From: Membranipora membranacea
Taxonomy: Eukaryota; Bryozoa; Gymnolaemata; Cheilostomatida; Membraniporidae
Length of the DNA stretch: 64,000 nucleotides
Direction: 5' to 3'
NCBI GenBank assembly: GCA_914767715.1
Contig: OU612067.1
Location: 3,408,001-3,472,000 of the forward strand
Numbering within the stretch: the stretch's first letter is position 1; every line of letters begins with the position of its first letter. Under the pieces are notes generated by a model. That model saw nothing but the letters and a program-made list of their open reading frames with translations. It was not told the DNA's origin and did not search any database. This document shows, one piece after another, positions 48,801 to 59,400 of the stretch. Both the position numbers and the translations under genes were made by a program.

Positions 48801-49096
48801 ATAGTATATTTTTACGTTATAAATCACTATGTTAGAGTATTCCATTATGTTATATCCTAAAACCTTTGACTACCCCTAAAGCTGTCAAACATGAGTAACT
48901 ATTGGATTGTTCATGTTGACAGTATCCTTACCATTGACCAGATTTAAGTCACATTGATACATTTCATCCAAACAGATTAGATGATGAGAAAACTATCGTA
49001 GAGGAGTCTGGCTCTATAACTTCATCCACGAACAAACAGCCTCCACATAAAATGTTTTGTCTCGACCTAGTGGTAAATGACCTGTACAACAGCTAA
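30839..49096 (+). CDS. Single-pass receptor with two CUB domains and a Tyr-motif tail, 8 exons
   Basis: Coding exons: 30839-30905, 44605-44922, 46001-46441, 46860-47054, 47258-47381, 47962-48104, 48486-48600, 48976-49096; phases agree and give about 507 residues. Exon 1 encodes a signal peptide (start at M1 or M5: MVEFILWILLNRLVLSKA). Exon 2 is CUB-like, ending GFSLTYIG, with a cysteine pair (RDCGNS, TSYCND). Exon 3 is a second CUB-like domain (SRGCDEFLSV, ASFCRG, NASGFLFHYS). Exon 4 is a short Cys-containing module I cannot name. Exon 5 carries the membrane span (GGVIIFALIAVTIVLV, then RRHQQR). Exons 6-8 form a tail of about 125 residues with no kinase but with tyrosine motifs (DSYIS, SYEVIND, EEYENS, NDLYNS). 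CUB domains bind extracellular partners; YEVI fits the Y-x-x-I/V pattern used by SH2 adaptors. Intron 1 is about 13.7 kb because of the LTR element; without it, about 0.6 kb. Confidence 0.82.
32375..32382 (+). promoter_or_regulatory. LTR TATA box (TATAAAAG)
   Basis: A consensus TATA box inside the 5' LTR, about 330 bases before the AATAAA at 32,703-32,708. This is the usual LTR order of promoter then poly(A) signal. The same pair occurs in the 3' LTR at 43,099 and 43,427. From the 3' LTR it could drive transcription into CUB-receptor exons 2-8. Confidence 0.6.
32703..32708 (+). terminator. LTR poly(A) signal (AATAAA)
   Basis: Lies downstream of the LTR TATA box within a T/A-rich segment. The equivalent in the 3' LTR is 43,427-43,432 and should end element transcripts. 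Read-through host transcripts crossing intron 1 could also be cut at either copy. Confidence 0.45.
32784..33030 (+). repeat. Two-copy 124 bp tandem repeat inside the LTR
   Basis: Copies start at 32,784 and 32,908. Each holds cagtctttgaccttg, aaaattatc, and the hairpin tatctttgagtagtcaaaga followed by an AGAATTGTGA-like end. The same pair is in the 3' LTR at +10,724. It may be a leader RNA structure or a regulatory repeat; function unknown. Confidence 0.75.
33845..33862 (+). other. Candidate primer-binding site
   Basis: The sequence two bases after the 5' LTR begins TGGAACTTCTCAAGCAGA. TGG there is the expected complement of a tRNA CCA end. The complement continues into a stretch resembling a T-loop (gttcaaatc), though the spacing to CCA is one base longer than in a standard tRNA. 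The tRNA is not identified. Confidence 0.5.
33945..37354 (+). CDS. Gag-type protein with long Ser/acidic and Arg/Asp-repeat region, interrupted at its C-terminus
   Basis: The frame opens at 33945 (a later ATG at 33969 gives MSKAFRKF). About 500 residues of polar, Ser/Lys/Glu-rich sequence are followed by about 265 residues of Arg/Asp repeats (35,515-36,310). Then comes a folded domain of about 200 residues (from IRFIGMHGKIPDL to about RIENTSV) with the character of a retrotransposon gag domain, and an Asn/Gln/Arg-rich stretch. A nested DNA element enters at 37,355; the frame reads into it and stops at 37,566. The zinc knuckle lies beyond that element at 38,296, and the reading phases on both sides agree if the element and one target copy are ignored. 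The repeat domain is far larger than in ordinary Gag proteins and resembles host Arg-rich/acidic low-complexity domains. Particle assembly is the family role; the repeat role is unknown. Confidence 0.85.
35515..36310 (+). repeat. Coding tandem repeats: 30 bp and 87 bp units in gag
   Basis: First a 30-base unit encoding YDDDERRRRK recurs about four times. An 87-base unit follows, with starts at 35,637, 35,724 and 35,811, containing the unit plus a variant with RRRRSDDDNC. After that come longer diverged units of the RRRRNGGTDDRPRR type near 35,950-36,240. Open frames on the opposite strand here are shadows of the repeats. Confidence 0.9.
37355..38030. mobile_element. PIF/Harbinger-like non-autonomous element nested in gag
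   Basis: The ends are inverse copies for about 50 bases, beginning AGCTGCGTTTACATGTGAGA on each side. TAA flanks both sides (37352-37354 and 38031-38033), the 3 bp T-A/T-A target duplication typical of PIF/Harbinger. Inside is a 36-codon frame (37,689-37,799) that resembles an N-terminal scrap of a Harbinger-type transposase, and a hairpin at about 37,873-37,905. Size 676 bp. It cuts the gag frame just before the zinc knuckle. Confidence 0.85.
37689..37799 (+). pseudogene. Short acidic/Ala-Ile-rich ORF, possible transposase N-terminal remnant
   Basis: A 36-residue frame, MYSNDSSSDEG then a short hydrophobic stretch and a basic end (LLLRTRKG). Harbinger transposases often begin with an acidic Ser-rich patch followed by Ala/Ile-rich and Arg-rich sequence, which fits the element type inferred from its ends. 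The rest of the transposase is missing. Confidence 0.4.
38032..39612 (+). CDS. Continuation of gag (CCHC knuckle) running into the env-like N-terminal region
   Basis: The frame is open from the right border of the nested element to a stop at 39,610; the first ATG giving a long frame is at 38,311. It starts with an Asn/Arg/Gln-rich stretch, then a CCHC zinc knuckle at 38,296-38,337 (CSRC, then H, then C, spaced 2-4-4), the nucleic-acid-binding end of Gag. About 300 residues of charged sequence with no recognisable enzyme follow, then a hydrophobic segment at about 39,304-39,370 that looks like the signal or anchor of the envelope-like protein, then its first Cys-containing residues. The frame ends at a T6 run near 39,598. 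That knuckle and envelope lie in one frame with no pol between them is the main oddity. Confidence 0.75.
   Translation, partial: NRNHGYNARPQYQSYNRGNNHSDARPPYESNQGRYNNLRNTPGQSLNRNLRPSAGPQNNRSDPETALRNYAQENLQPANNLTHRGGQRCSRCLVVGHNAYSCRTNPNANRTSFGMMVGEEILWPMLAHRGNVEKIDEQHTPLQKVEQLTEKVENAHCTNHDSKAVFPLVFEEKLYGMTEVDNEHSPSYPVENNQCEDTDDTSSAERPVHGQKPSHHTSSYETLSDDNLFTPTPQSVEFVYSTITQPANYVYKLQPSRLDSGRRVINLSQMLNENSSYSSVGSYQDAQKEDEVFTLDEEREAEVFLDAVKHWEFWFRRVEAKLTLELSSYKVWEYLHDLLWENVPDYRMISGPHPGSTRRHHVYMMFDNMNTPRDRGKSVMRSVRTQNSITSDSNRKLEIKSDLERLVKRNDELVLQQTKLRRQGYTFLFGVKCLTMLMLILIQQTKGNSIDNMQPMICHQNSGLDSRSHLLRLENSTQCPKYVESNDAVQKISMVFYQQLPTTEQEIGFLCYERITTIRTFLYFLC
39566..41101 (+). CDS. Envelope-like membrane glycoprotein (main part, shifted frame)
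   Basis: About 511 codons open in the frame next to that of the preceding coding region, overlapping it by 47 bases. The protein has many cysteines and N-glycosylation sequons in its first 430 residues, and one strong membrane span at about 40,980-41,050 followed by a short basic tail. This is the layout of a retroviral-type or captured viral envelope. The signal sequence lies upstream in the other frame, so a single-base shift at a T6 run (about 39,598-39,603) probably separates the two halves; ribosomal slippage or splicing are alternatives. Which viral glycoprotein class it derives from cannot be settled by eye. Confidence 0.75.
   Translation: MNVLQLSEHSYIFCADERVHHETESYEPVSLEVCQDMIHRKGLVGNMLYEKNGETSLHASTTPTYTWCCKWFNKTVHDYILEKGYLYYNTKSKVIKTSLGNVHGCDYLSGNCIIPGYGTIMWEPQLNETCRYTVWDTKTGEFWNNNWLSSDRIMGLSFVEHGLERTELCPETGKQPAISALISDQGFYVSNSSPIAIGQSSSSYMPAIPPQGATPDIQGTYATFNSIGQSLTISIRKNAIKTSWTGVQYLCEHEKTALQFFRAIIKAEPTFTIRQLLSDPYVTARMLTSSVVAVDSCIPVNSYNLNITRVHKGCLNRVPIQFNWMKNSNATGYLDPHTNIIHKNAIEIDCHTAASTMISLNGSTYEYTWKDGTYRLMGDIAEMRTKAFHPNITFQPLPLNIYREDREMVPIADIYSKGELLNYFVETIAFERKRMRQVGLWPNSGKIATSDITTNTSKLNFFDWFTAGWHKILQYWTIAVNGLVTLFVLVVMCQCFKSGVKRLIPQNVRDK
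41102..42215 (+). other. Non-coding 3' internal region of the LTR element
   Basis: About 1.1 kb between the envelope stop and the 3' LTR has no open frame of note on either strand and no pol-like piece. The last bases before the LTR (caagagtgggtagtgc) are moderately purine-rich and could be the polypurine tract, but the match is weak. Confidence 0.6.
42216..44566 (+). repeat. 3' LTR, 2,351 bp
   Basis: Copy of the 5' LTR at a constant offset of 10,724. Its end lies only 38 bases before exon 2 of the CUB receptor. The last 25 bases are pyrimidine-rich (tttctatttccgttcctcac), so LTR sequence may now supply part of that exon's splice signal. Its TATA box (43,099) faces the receptor exons. Confidence 0.97.
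45545..45780. repeat. Degenerate tandem repeat in CUB-receptor intron 2
   Basis: Loose repeats of tatgtaagggtccattt-like units of about 20-25 bases, ending in TATG/TA-rich microsatellite sequence. No coding content. Confidence 0.6.
46573..46640. repeat. 68 bp loopless palindrome
   Basis: Two 34-base arms meet without a spacer (ttgatt then aatcaa at the centre) and differ by one base. It lies in intron 3 of the CUB receptor. No target duplication is evident; it may be a relic foldback element or a replication-made palindrome. Confidence 0.8.
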
Positions 49097-49235
49097 TCTC
49101 TGCGTGAAGTTCTGCAGTAGTTGTGCAATACTTTCACACCGAAAAATTTGCAGCACTTCTGGATAAAGACTATGTATAGTGTTAGAATCTGTACACCCTA
49201 CTCATCCATATTTAAAACCTTCCAATCCCATTTAG

Positions 49236-49440
49236 GAGTAGGAGTTGGCTCAGCTGGTTAGAGCGCGGTACCTCAAGCATGCGAATGCTGAAGGTCGTGG
49301 GTCGTGGGATTTGGTTGGCAAACAGAGAGCAACCTGGCGGAGATATTGCAGCCTCGCCACTAAGGCAACAAATTTCGCCGCCCATGTGGTGCCCATGATG
49401 TGGCGTGTGACCAGACATCTGATTTTAATCAACCTTTTAC
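49236..49440 (+). mobile_element. tRNA-derived SINE
   Basis: The first 75 bases have a tRNA D-arm and A box (TGGCTCAGCTGGTTAGAGCGC) and a damaged B box region (ggtcgtgggtcgtggga in place of the usual GGTTCGA core). The anticodon stem does not pair. A non-tRNA body of about 120 bases follows. It lies between the CUB receptor and the sulfotransferase gene. It is not a working tRNA gene. Confidence 0.65.
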
Positions 49441-49441
49441 T

Positions 49442-50417
49442 TTAAACTTCATTAGAGAACGGGGAAGGAGGAATTTCTCAGCAATGAAGTCAGAAATCAG
49501 AAACTAAGAATTAATGGAAGTGGTAGCTCATACATACCCATAAATACCTCATAGATGAACAGAAGGGAAAATTTCTAATACTGTACATGTTTCTTAGCCA
49601 GAAGTGCTTTGACTCTTGTCAGCGTAAAATGATTGCATAACTGTTGCAGATCTAGCTGCCATATATACTATATCACTATACATATATACTATGCCACTAT
49701 ATACTGCTTTGGTGTTTTGTCTACTTTCAAATCAAACTCAGTTACAAGTCAAATCCTACATTATGCAATTTTTTTACAGGTTTGGAAAATTTTCCCCTTT
49801 TTTACTGCTCATTTTTACTGCCTCCATGGCCACCATTGGAGGCTATAAAGGCATTATGTTAAAGACTTTAGATCATTCTAATTTTCAAATGTCAATTCTT
49901 TATACTTTTGAGAATATTTCCATAGTATTTACAGCTCACCAATGCATAAGCTCGGCTTTTCCAGCTTGTTTTTGATCAAATTTGTAATTTATTTTTCTTC
50001 GAGCAGTAGTTCAACTGGCCTGTCATTGGTCAAACAGGGGTGTTGTACATATAATTACTTATTATAATTATTACTTGTTGATCAAATGCTGCAAATGTAT
50101 ATACTTATTTAAGCCAATGAAGTCAAAGCAGTAATTATAGGGGACTGTAATCATTGTAAAGCTATCCATGACATGTGTGAACACTGCACAATAGCATGAG
50201 GCCTTCCTGGATATAAATTAGTATTATCAATTTGGTGCAGTTCTAGTTGGTGAACAGTAGAGAGCAGTCTGTTCTATAGTTGATAAGCTTTTATGAAAGT
50301 GTTGTCATGCTGCAGGAGTAGCAAATTCTATTCTAAACTAGTAACATCAACTGTGACTGTTTAAGGCCGAGTCTGGCCTTATTGTGACTGCGTGAGAGAG
50401 CGCTGTCGGCAGTAGAG
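49442..50417. other. Intergenic region upstream of the sulfotransferase
   Basis: AT-rich sequence with no supported exon. It should contain the promoter and 5' UTR of the sulfotransferase gene, but no TATA box or initiator stands out. Confidence 0.4.
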
Positions 50418-53400
50418 ATGATGGCTAATAGTGTAACCAGCAGAAAACTTAATTTAGTAGTATTAGGCATTGTGATAGTGATTGGACTGGTGGCACTTAC
50501 CAGGCTTTACACAGACAATCCTCCCTCCGCATCGATATCTGTAAACAGCTATAAGGAAACAAGAGGGGAGAATCCCAAATTATCACCATACGATACTAAC
50601 ACTCACGCCATCACTCACTCTGACGATGAAGCTGACACTTATGACGGCACAGGCATGGAAAATGCGAAGCAAGCACTGTCAAGTTTTCCAAACACTGTTA
50701 GCAAGGACCAGCCACATGCAGTAAGTTTCAGATTTGATTTTTTTTTATTTATGCGGGATGAGACAACTCTTCAATTCGGTTTTCATAATTTTCTAACAGG
50801 TTTTCTTCTGGGATTTTGCAGTTTTGGTGTGTGATTGTTCTGGACTCACATCAAATGAGTGGAGTTGTCAGACTGCAATATTAAACGTAGAATGTCTTTC
50901 CTTGTTCAATTTGTGAATGAGGTTCATTTTTGTCTGAGGGCACAATTTGAACAGCTCTTATAGTAGTAGATTGTGTTCCCAGAGAAGTTTACGCAGTACT
51001 TACAACAAAAAGAACAGATAATGGGGTTAAGTTTTTTCAGAGTAATCTCCCTTGGTTATTTACAAATGAGACCATACTTTCGCAAAGTTTTTTTATAAGC
51101 CATAAAGAAAGCAGATGAGACCCTTTGTTCTAAGAACCCCTTGGTTTCAGCTTACTACAATTGATCTATTTATTCTGTAATCCAAAAATTTGACCAATAT
51201 GCCGAAATAAAAAAGTCTCCAAAAATCTAGATATATTTTAAATACAATCAAAGTGAAATAATAATATATTAAAATATAAAAACTGGATCAAACACAATGA
51301 AATTCGGTGTGAGGAAAGGTGGTGTCTTGAAATAAACAGCTAAATGTCTTTTGCAAAAAACTTTCATATATATTCAAAGTTATTGTATTAAATATATAAT
51401 TATTTTGTATTCTGAATTTTTGTTCTGTAGTCAATATTTTTAGGTTGAATTTATATAATATTCAAAATTCAAAACTGGATTGTTATTATTTCTCTTAATT
51501 TTATTGATATATTTATTAAATTATATAATATAATGAATATCCAATTATATTTGCAGTCAATTCTATCTTAATTCTCTGGCTGCCAGACCAAAAAAGTGTG
51601 ATCTGCTCCAATGATATCTTATATAAAACAGTGCAAGTTTATGGTCTCATTTGCTCACCGCCCCTATAATAAGGGACAACTCCTGACACAACCCCATTGG
51701 GGGACTCTATGAAAATACTACAATGATAATTATGACCATCTGTTGAGCATAGCATAGCATAAAGCTTAACTACCATGTGTGCTTTGACACTGTTTGATGA
51801 TAACTTTATTACTCTGGGTGTTTTCAGTTGTAACATATAAATCAGATGATCTTACCAATGATAGACCACTGGCTGCTTAATATGTAGTCTAAGTGCTCAG
51901 ACTCCAAGGCGCATGGAGTTACTTGCAGCAGCTATCAACTTGATAGCTGGCGCAAGTAACTCCCTGCGCCTTGGAGTCTTGGAGTTGGAGCCTTGGAGTT
52001 TTTATTTACTGACCAATTAATTTTATTGATTGAAAATTAATCCAATTAATTTATTTGCTTTATTACTGACTAATTAATTTACTGGCCTATTAATTACTAT
52101 CAACCATGCTACATGCTAGATGCCTCTGTAATATCCGCAAACATCACCAACAAACAAACTTTATGACACCGAAAGGAGTCGGTGATTGAAATCAAAGGCT
52201 CGGTGAGTAACCTACAAGTTTTCATCAGTCTTTATACTGCCAGCTATGAAATTTTCAAGAATATTCTGCCAAAAAGGGCTTCTCTGTTATGTACAGAATG
52301 GAGTTTCTTATGAGCATATAACCATTCTGGATCCTGCACTTCCAGAGAGTATCACGCTTCTGATCAAACCTAATTTCCGCAAACCCTTTATAGTTTCTCT
52401 GATATACAGACTACCCAATACGACAGTCACATCACAATATTGGGGACCTTCAAAATTAATTTACTTGATAGAAAACCAAAAGTAAGTGGAATAGTAACAT
52501 TTTATCACAATTTTATTTACACCAATTAATTGATGCCCCTAGTTGGGTCACCAAAAACTCAAGTACATTAATAGATCATATATATGTCACAACACCTGAA
52601 TTTTATTTGAGTGACCATTTTTTGATCCTTACCAATGGAAATTACAAAATTTGAAAATGTACTGAACAAATCAAAATGGCATATAATGATTATTCAAAGT
52701 TGAGTCCTTTAAACATAGCAACAATTTTTTCTAGTGTCTCCTGGGATCATATTCTTTGGAAGACAACATAGACTCTATGGCGGATAAGTTCAGTGATTTA
52801 TATCAATTTCTTGTGTCACAAATCATAAAAAGGAAAAGTTTGTAAAATCTCAAATTTTGCCTGTGTGGATTGACAACGAGGTACAAAGAGCCATGAAAGA
52901 AAGAAACACTCTTAAGTCACAGAAAATATGGGATCTGTACAGAGTGAAAAGAAATCATGTCACACACTTAGGCTTAGAAATAATTGTACATCGAGCATTA
53001 TTGATAGATATATCTAAAGGTGGCAACAATAAGCCAATATGGGATGCTCTTGATGTAAAGAAATTTATCCAAAAGACTCAGGACATAGAGATCCCTACGC
53101 ATTCATTTAACACCTATTTTGCTACAGTGGCTGGAACATTGGATGATGCCTTTCCGCAGTCTCCGTTTTCAATTCATGATCAAACAACCAAATGTCTAAG
53201 TTCAATACCCAATATCACTCCAATAGATTGCCTCAAATACTTAAATAGTATTTCTAACTATAAGGCCACAGGATCTGATGGAATATCTGTAAGGTCCCAT
53301 TGACGCAAATCAATAATAAGAGCACCAGCCCAATTTCCTTTAATCTCCAGACACAAGCATATACTGCATTACTGCGGCCTTCACATGCCAGGATCTTTTG

Positions 53401-56400
53401 AGTGATCCCTGTATAAATCATCAGATTAATATTGACGAACCTGTATCAATAAGCATGATATGTAATTTGAAATATGTAATATTTAATTTGATTTGTAATT
53501 ATTGCACTATCAATTTCGAAAATTATGTAAATGATATTATAATACCTCTATTCTCTTTTCATATTATGATATATTTCTCATTTCAGAACCAGCCATCACA
53601 CAAACTACAAGTGGTATATAGAGATCTATCAATCTGTGAGAAGCCTCAGTACCTACCTGAGTACCAGAGTCATTGTTGGGGGCGGTGTAAAGCTGGCCAA
53701 ACCTGCAGTCAACCACCCACTCATCAAGATATCGAGGCAGGAAGGTAGGTAGTGCTACTTCATGTCCCACATGAAGATAATTAATGACATTTATTGAAAT
53801 CTTGGTATCTTGGCACGTATATGTCAAATTAGACACATCAATGTTTGATATTATTTTGTCTCAATTCACAATAATGCCTCTTTCACCTGGTGAGAAGTTA
53901 TTGTGGGACAAGTGAGTTACAGTCGCCCCCTCCCCACTCCCTTATGCGAGGAAAGCCTTCTACACTAGTATGGATGGCAATGGTTTAAATCCTTCTGACA
54001 TATCAAAGTAAGAATAAATTCATCTCCTTCTAACGTGTAGGTTTTTTTTAACTATCTGAACAGATGGCAGTGGTAAAAACATTATATCATAATTTTCTAG
54101 AGCAAAACTGATTTGTTTTGAGGATTTCTACATCATCGGAGTAAGGAAATGTGGGTCAACAGATTTATCCCGATGGTTCCTTAGATTGGATCATATCTAT
54201 GCTAACAAGTTTGGCAGAGCAGGCAATTGTGGAGCAGAGGTATGTAGCTTAGAGGTATTATACTATATACTATATTATATAATAACTCTATGGGTTTTGT
54301 ATAATAACTCCATGGGTATGTAAAATACAGTCAACAAAATTTCTGTTTATTGCTACCTTAACACTTCACTGGTTATGTCGGCAAACATATTTCAGTTCAT
54401 CGATGGTGTGAGTTGGGCTATGATTTGCAACAGAATCATGTAGGGTACCATTATATAAGACTAAGCTATAATAACTGCAAGATATTACCTACCTTATCCT
54501 TTATTTACAAGAAAGTAGCACAAAAATGTCACAACTCAACATTAGCCATAAATGTCAGCCTATATTCAACTTTGCTATTCTGAATGAAAACATTCAAGAA
54601 TTTGACAGGTCACCAAATTACAGGCACTAATCTTGACTTGGAAACATTTATCAAAAACTACTCATAATTTAAGATCTAGCAAAAGATGACTAGTTTCAAA
54701 ACCCAAAAGCGACATTTTAAAAGCCATGGATGTCCACAGAATTATTTGAACTTAGATTAGAACATTAGATCTAACCAAGAACGATGTCTTCAAAAGATAC
54801 CAATCTTTCCGAAATTCTGTAAATACAAAGATTTATAATGCCAATACTGAATTTAAGAGAAAAGAGTTTTCATATTGCCAATCCAAACAGAACGAAAAAT
54901 GTAAATCTTCAAGCTGAAAAACCTATTATTTTGAGAGAACGAGCAGGAAGTGTAATTGATGGCAAAGAAATTATTGCAAACACATTCAATTGCTTTTTAC
55001 TGAGACTCCAGACTATTCATTTTCTAAATAATCTAGCACTCAAATAAATGCAAAATTTGAACTCTATGAAATCAATACTGAGGGCGCTTTGAAAGTAATT
55101 AACAGTTTTTCAATTCGGAAATTTGTACTAACTATTGGCCGATTTCAATTTTACCTGCCATGGGAAAAATTATAGAGACATACTATCTTTCATCAACAGA
55201 TTTTATAATTTTTGAACTAAGGGAACAATGAACTCCCTCTCCCTCAGGAACAGCAACACATAAGTTTTTTTAATTGATGAGTACTTTATTATCAATCTAA
55301 ATACATTGAAAAATGTATATTACTGATCTGATTTACAATAAAAAACAAAAGATAACAGTACAGCATAAAAAGTATTTAATAAAAATTCAAAAAGAGGGAG
55401 ATCATCACTATCAGCATAGGGCAACATTTCACATCATATTCCCATATTTGATGAAGAGACATCTGCTGGCTAGTGCAGTGTTATGGGAGATGGTTCGGCT
55501 GTTATTGCTGCTCAGTCTTGTTCTGCGAGGTCTGCATGGCTCAGGAAGCAGGTGTTTATGCATGTCTCGTTTCTTCTGGCAGTATATGACACATATCATC
55601 TGGAGTTGGTCGCATAGTTTTTCAATGTCTGCAGTCTTACATCTTTGGTTATAGCTTTCACAGCATGGGTAGATGATTTTGAGTGCGAGTGATTTTATTG
55701 TCTCGAGTTGTTCCATGCTATGACTGGTAACATAAGGGAACCATGCTGGCTTTGTAGGCATGCAGTAAACTAGATTTTGATACTCCGTAACACTTTAGTT
55801 TGGTCAGACCGTGGCACTTAGATCTGCATTTCTGCACAAGGTTGTCAACATGGTGAGAGAAGGATAGATGGGAGTCTACAATTACACCGAGTAGTGTGAA
55901 GGTGGAGACATTTTCGATGTTCTCATCTCTGATCGTAATTGTGTTAACAGGTGGAGCACTTCTGAGATTCAGAATCATGGTTTTGGTCTTCTTTGTATTC
56001 ATGGAGAGGAGATTACTCCCACTCCAAGTTGAGATGTCATTAGCTGCTGCTTGTAGCGTTGAGGTGTTGTTGGCTGCTATATCGCAGTATGCTGTGCTGT
56101 CACCTGCATACTTCATTACACTAGCTGACTCTGCTGGCATGTCATCAACAAAGATATTCCATAGGACAGGACCAAGAAGGCTTTCTTGCGGCACTCCGAT
56201 GTTCACAGGACGCTAATTAGATTTGATGTCTGTTTGTCTTATCACCACTCAGGCTGCTCTGTCTGTTAGGAAGCTCTGGATTAGTTTGATACTTGTATCC
56301 CCTAGTCCCTTGGAATACAGTTTGTGAACGAGAATATTAGGATCCATGTTATCAAAGGCTTTACTATAGTCAATGAGTAATGCGTGAATACCTTTGACTT

Positions 56401-59400
56401 GTTTCTTATCCAGTCTCAGGGCAGCGTCAGTGATAAAACTGACAAGAGCATCTGTACATCATTTTCCAGGTGTATATGCAAACTGGTTATGCTGGATTGA
56501 GACTAGTCGGACCTGTTTCACGATAAAATGTTCCATAATTTTCCCACAGTGCCATAGGAGTGAGATAGGTCTGTAGTCATTGTGGGTTTGGGGTGACGTG
56601 ATTTTCGGTATCAGTAGAATCTCAGCTGTTTTCCAGAGTGAAGGGAACACTCCGCCTTGGAGGCAGCAGTTGATGATGTGTGACAGCGGTTCACTCAGAA
56701 ATTCAGCATTATTTTTGCTGATCCATGATGGGAAGTCGCTACTGTGATTTGCTTTCTTTGTGTTGATTTGGCGGAGCTGGTTGTAGACTTCTGCTTCATT
56801 GGTGGTGGTAGGAGTGAGGCTGATTTGATCTGGTTGGTTGATGGTTACAGTGGATGGTGTAGCGAGTGTTGCGTAGTAGTGGTGTTGCTTTTCTACAAAC
56901 TCTTGGTCAGTTATCCAGGTGTCGTTTAGATATCGCCTGGTTGGAGCGGCAGATGATGTAGAATCTGGGTCGATCAACTGTTTGACACTCTGCCATCATT
57001 TCCTAGGAATTGTGGGTGTGGCTTAGTGTGATGTCGGAGACAATTGGCCTATTTATCGTGTCCCTTATAATATATGGTTATTGTGATGGTTTATATAGGA
57101 ATATTGGGCTTTCATTGTGTATGCCGCTAAACAATGGAGAACAAACAATAGACTCACTGCATCAAATAATATCAGTGCTTTCGTTGGCTGAGAAGGTTCA
57201 CAACCACCAATTTAGAGCAGAGCAGATCATGTTTCTAGGATTATTGAGGGGTAGTAAGCTGTATTTGACTCATGCTTGACCTCAATCAAATGTGTGTTTA
57301 ACTGATAAAATAAACCACGTGTCTCTAAGTGACTGAAGATATCAATTGTATCAATTGTGAAGTATTTTGAACACACATTTTTGATATGAGGCTTGTTACC
57401 CCTTGACATGGACGATTTTTTTTGAAAAGTGAAACATGTGTGTTGACCTACGAGATAAGTTCACAATACAAGTTTCAAGTCTGGGATTATCCTGGTTATA
57501 GCTTTCCAATTTTGCCCCTTGATTTTCAGACACACAATCTTTTTTTTGCAAAATCCTCTTTAAGTACAGTTTGAAAGTATAACCTTCATGCTTTTAGTCA
57601 AGTTAAGAGGAGGAGACTAGGAGTCTGACTCATTAAAAAAGTTTCACCATAATCATGCTGTTGTTTTATTTGGTTTTGTATTTATTTTGATAACCTGTCA
57701 GAACTCATTAGAGCAAAGGAGACAGTGGTTGAAATGGATGACAAGAAAATGATAATAACATTAGTAACTCCTGAACAATTTTTTGTTAATTATCATAATT
57801 TTCCTTTTAGGATTATTACCCAAATGATAAATGTCCAGCTGAGTACTTTGCTGCCACATTTCCAGACAGGACAACCATCTCCACAGAAGACAGGATATAT
57901 CATTATGGGCCAGGTATGTCACGGCAGTATAAACAGCAATCAGAAATCAAAACAATCGTCATGTCAATGAAGTTTGAGTTAATCGACAATTGATGGTCAG
58001 ATATCGATCAAAAATCAGGCGTGATATGAAATCTAGTACAATTTTTATCAATCATCACATGTTTGTTGTGCGAAATTATATATATAAACTAAATTTATCT
58101 TTTTGATTTAAAAAAATTTCTGGCAAAGTCATAAAGTATCTGGTTACAAGATAGTAGTTCACAATAATCCTATTAAACTGCTTTCTGGTTATATTAGGTA
58201 CCCTGTTAGCCAGTAAAACGTACCATGAGAATACTACACATATGATCGTCTCCCCTACCAGTCAGGTTCTGGGCTTTATGGCTACACCCAAATCTAGATT
58301 CCATATTCAGCTGCGTCACCCAACGGACAGGTACAAGCATTTACATCTTTGAAAAATAAAGTAAAACATGATGATAGCGTTACCAATTTTACTTCATGCC
58401 CAACCAGCCTTAGGTCACTTCATATCTGCGAAATCAGTAGACAAACAAACCTGCAGTTTTCAGCCGTTTTAAAAAATGTATGTTTGTGTACTTTGTACTG
58501 CAACTGGATCTAGAAAAACAGATGATTTGCATCAGTGAAGTAGTATTATTACTCACCCTTGAAATGTTTTCTTGTGAACAGATCATGCTAGGTCAAAAAT
58601 CCTTCATGAATTACAATATTTTGACTATTAAGACATTACAAACTATATGTACGTATATGGCAAAAATATATTTAAATATTTCACCCTTGCTAACAGTTCC
58701 TCACTTCGAAACAGATTTCACTGAGTTGTTTCCTCATTGACCAGTAAACTCCAAAGATAAACCCTGTCATTGAATATATAGCCTTTGAGATATGGCCCAT
58801 GTGTCCAAGGAAGCCATTGAGGATGTATCAATTCCTCTACATGATATTATCAACCGCTCACTCGACACTGGCACATTCCCTGATATGTGGAAACGCGCGC
58901 AAGTAGTTCCAGTACCGAAGACCAAAACTCCCACCATCTACAAAGACTTCCGACCCATCAGCCTATTATTTCATCTCGGCAAACTCCTAGAGCAGGTGAT
59001 CCTAAGTAAGATGACGACACATCTCGCTGATATAATAGATGTGAATCAATATGCCTACCAACAGAAACTGAGTACCACTGACGCACTGCTGCAGCTACTC
59101 GATGACTGGACATCAGCTCTTGATCAGAACTCAAACATTAAATTTGTCCAGAACGCAGTTATAGATTTTTCAAAGGCGTTCGACAGAATGCAACACCCGA
59201 TCTTATTGTCTAAAATTAACTCGCTAGGATTTAATTCCAATGTTATCAACTTAGTAGGAAGTTTTCTAAATTCAAGACAGCAGCGTGTCAAGTTTTCTGG
59301 ACAATTTTCCACATACAAGCCCATTGATGTTGGTGCACCACAAGGCACTAAGCTTGGGCCTATTCTCTGGCTGATATACGTTAATGACTTGAAAGCTGAA

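Noticed and set aside
49236-49310. Functional tRNA gene
   Set aside because: The D arm is good but the anticodon stem does not pair and the T-loop/B box is broken; the sequence continues into a SINE body.
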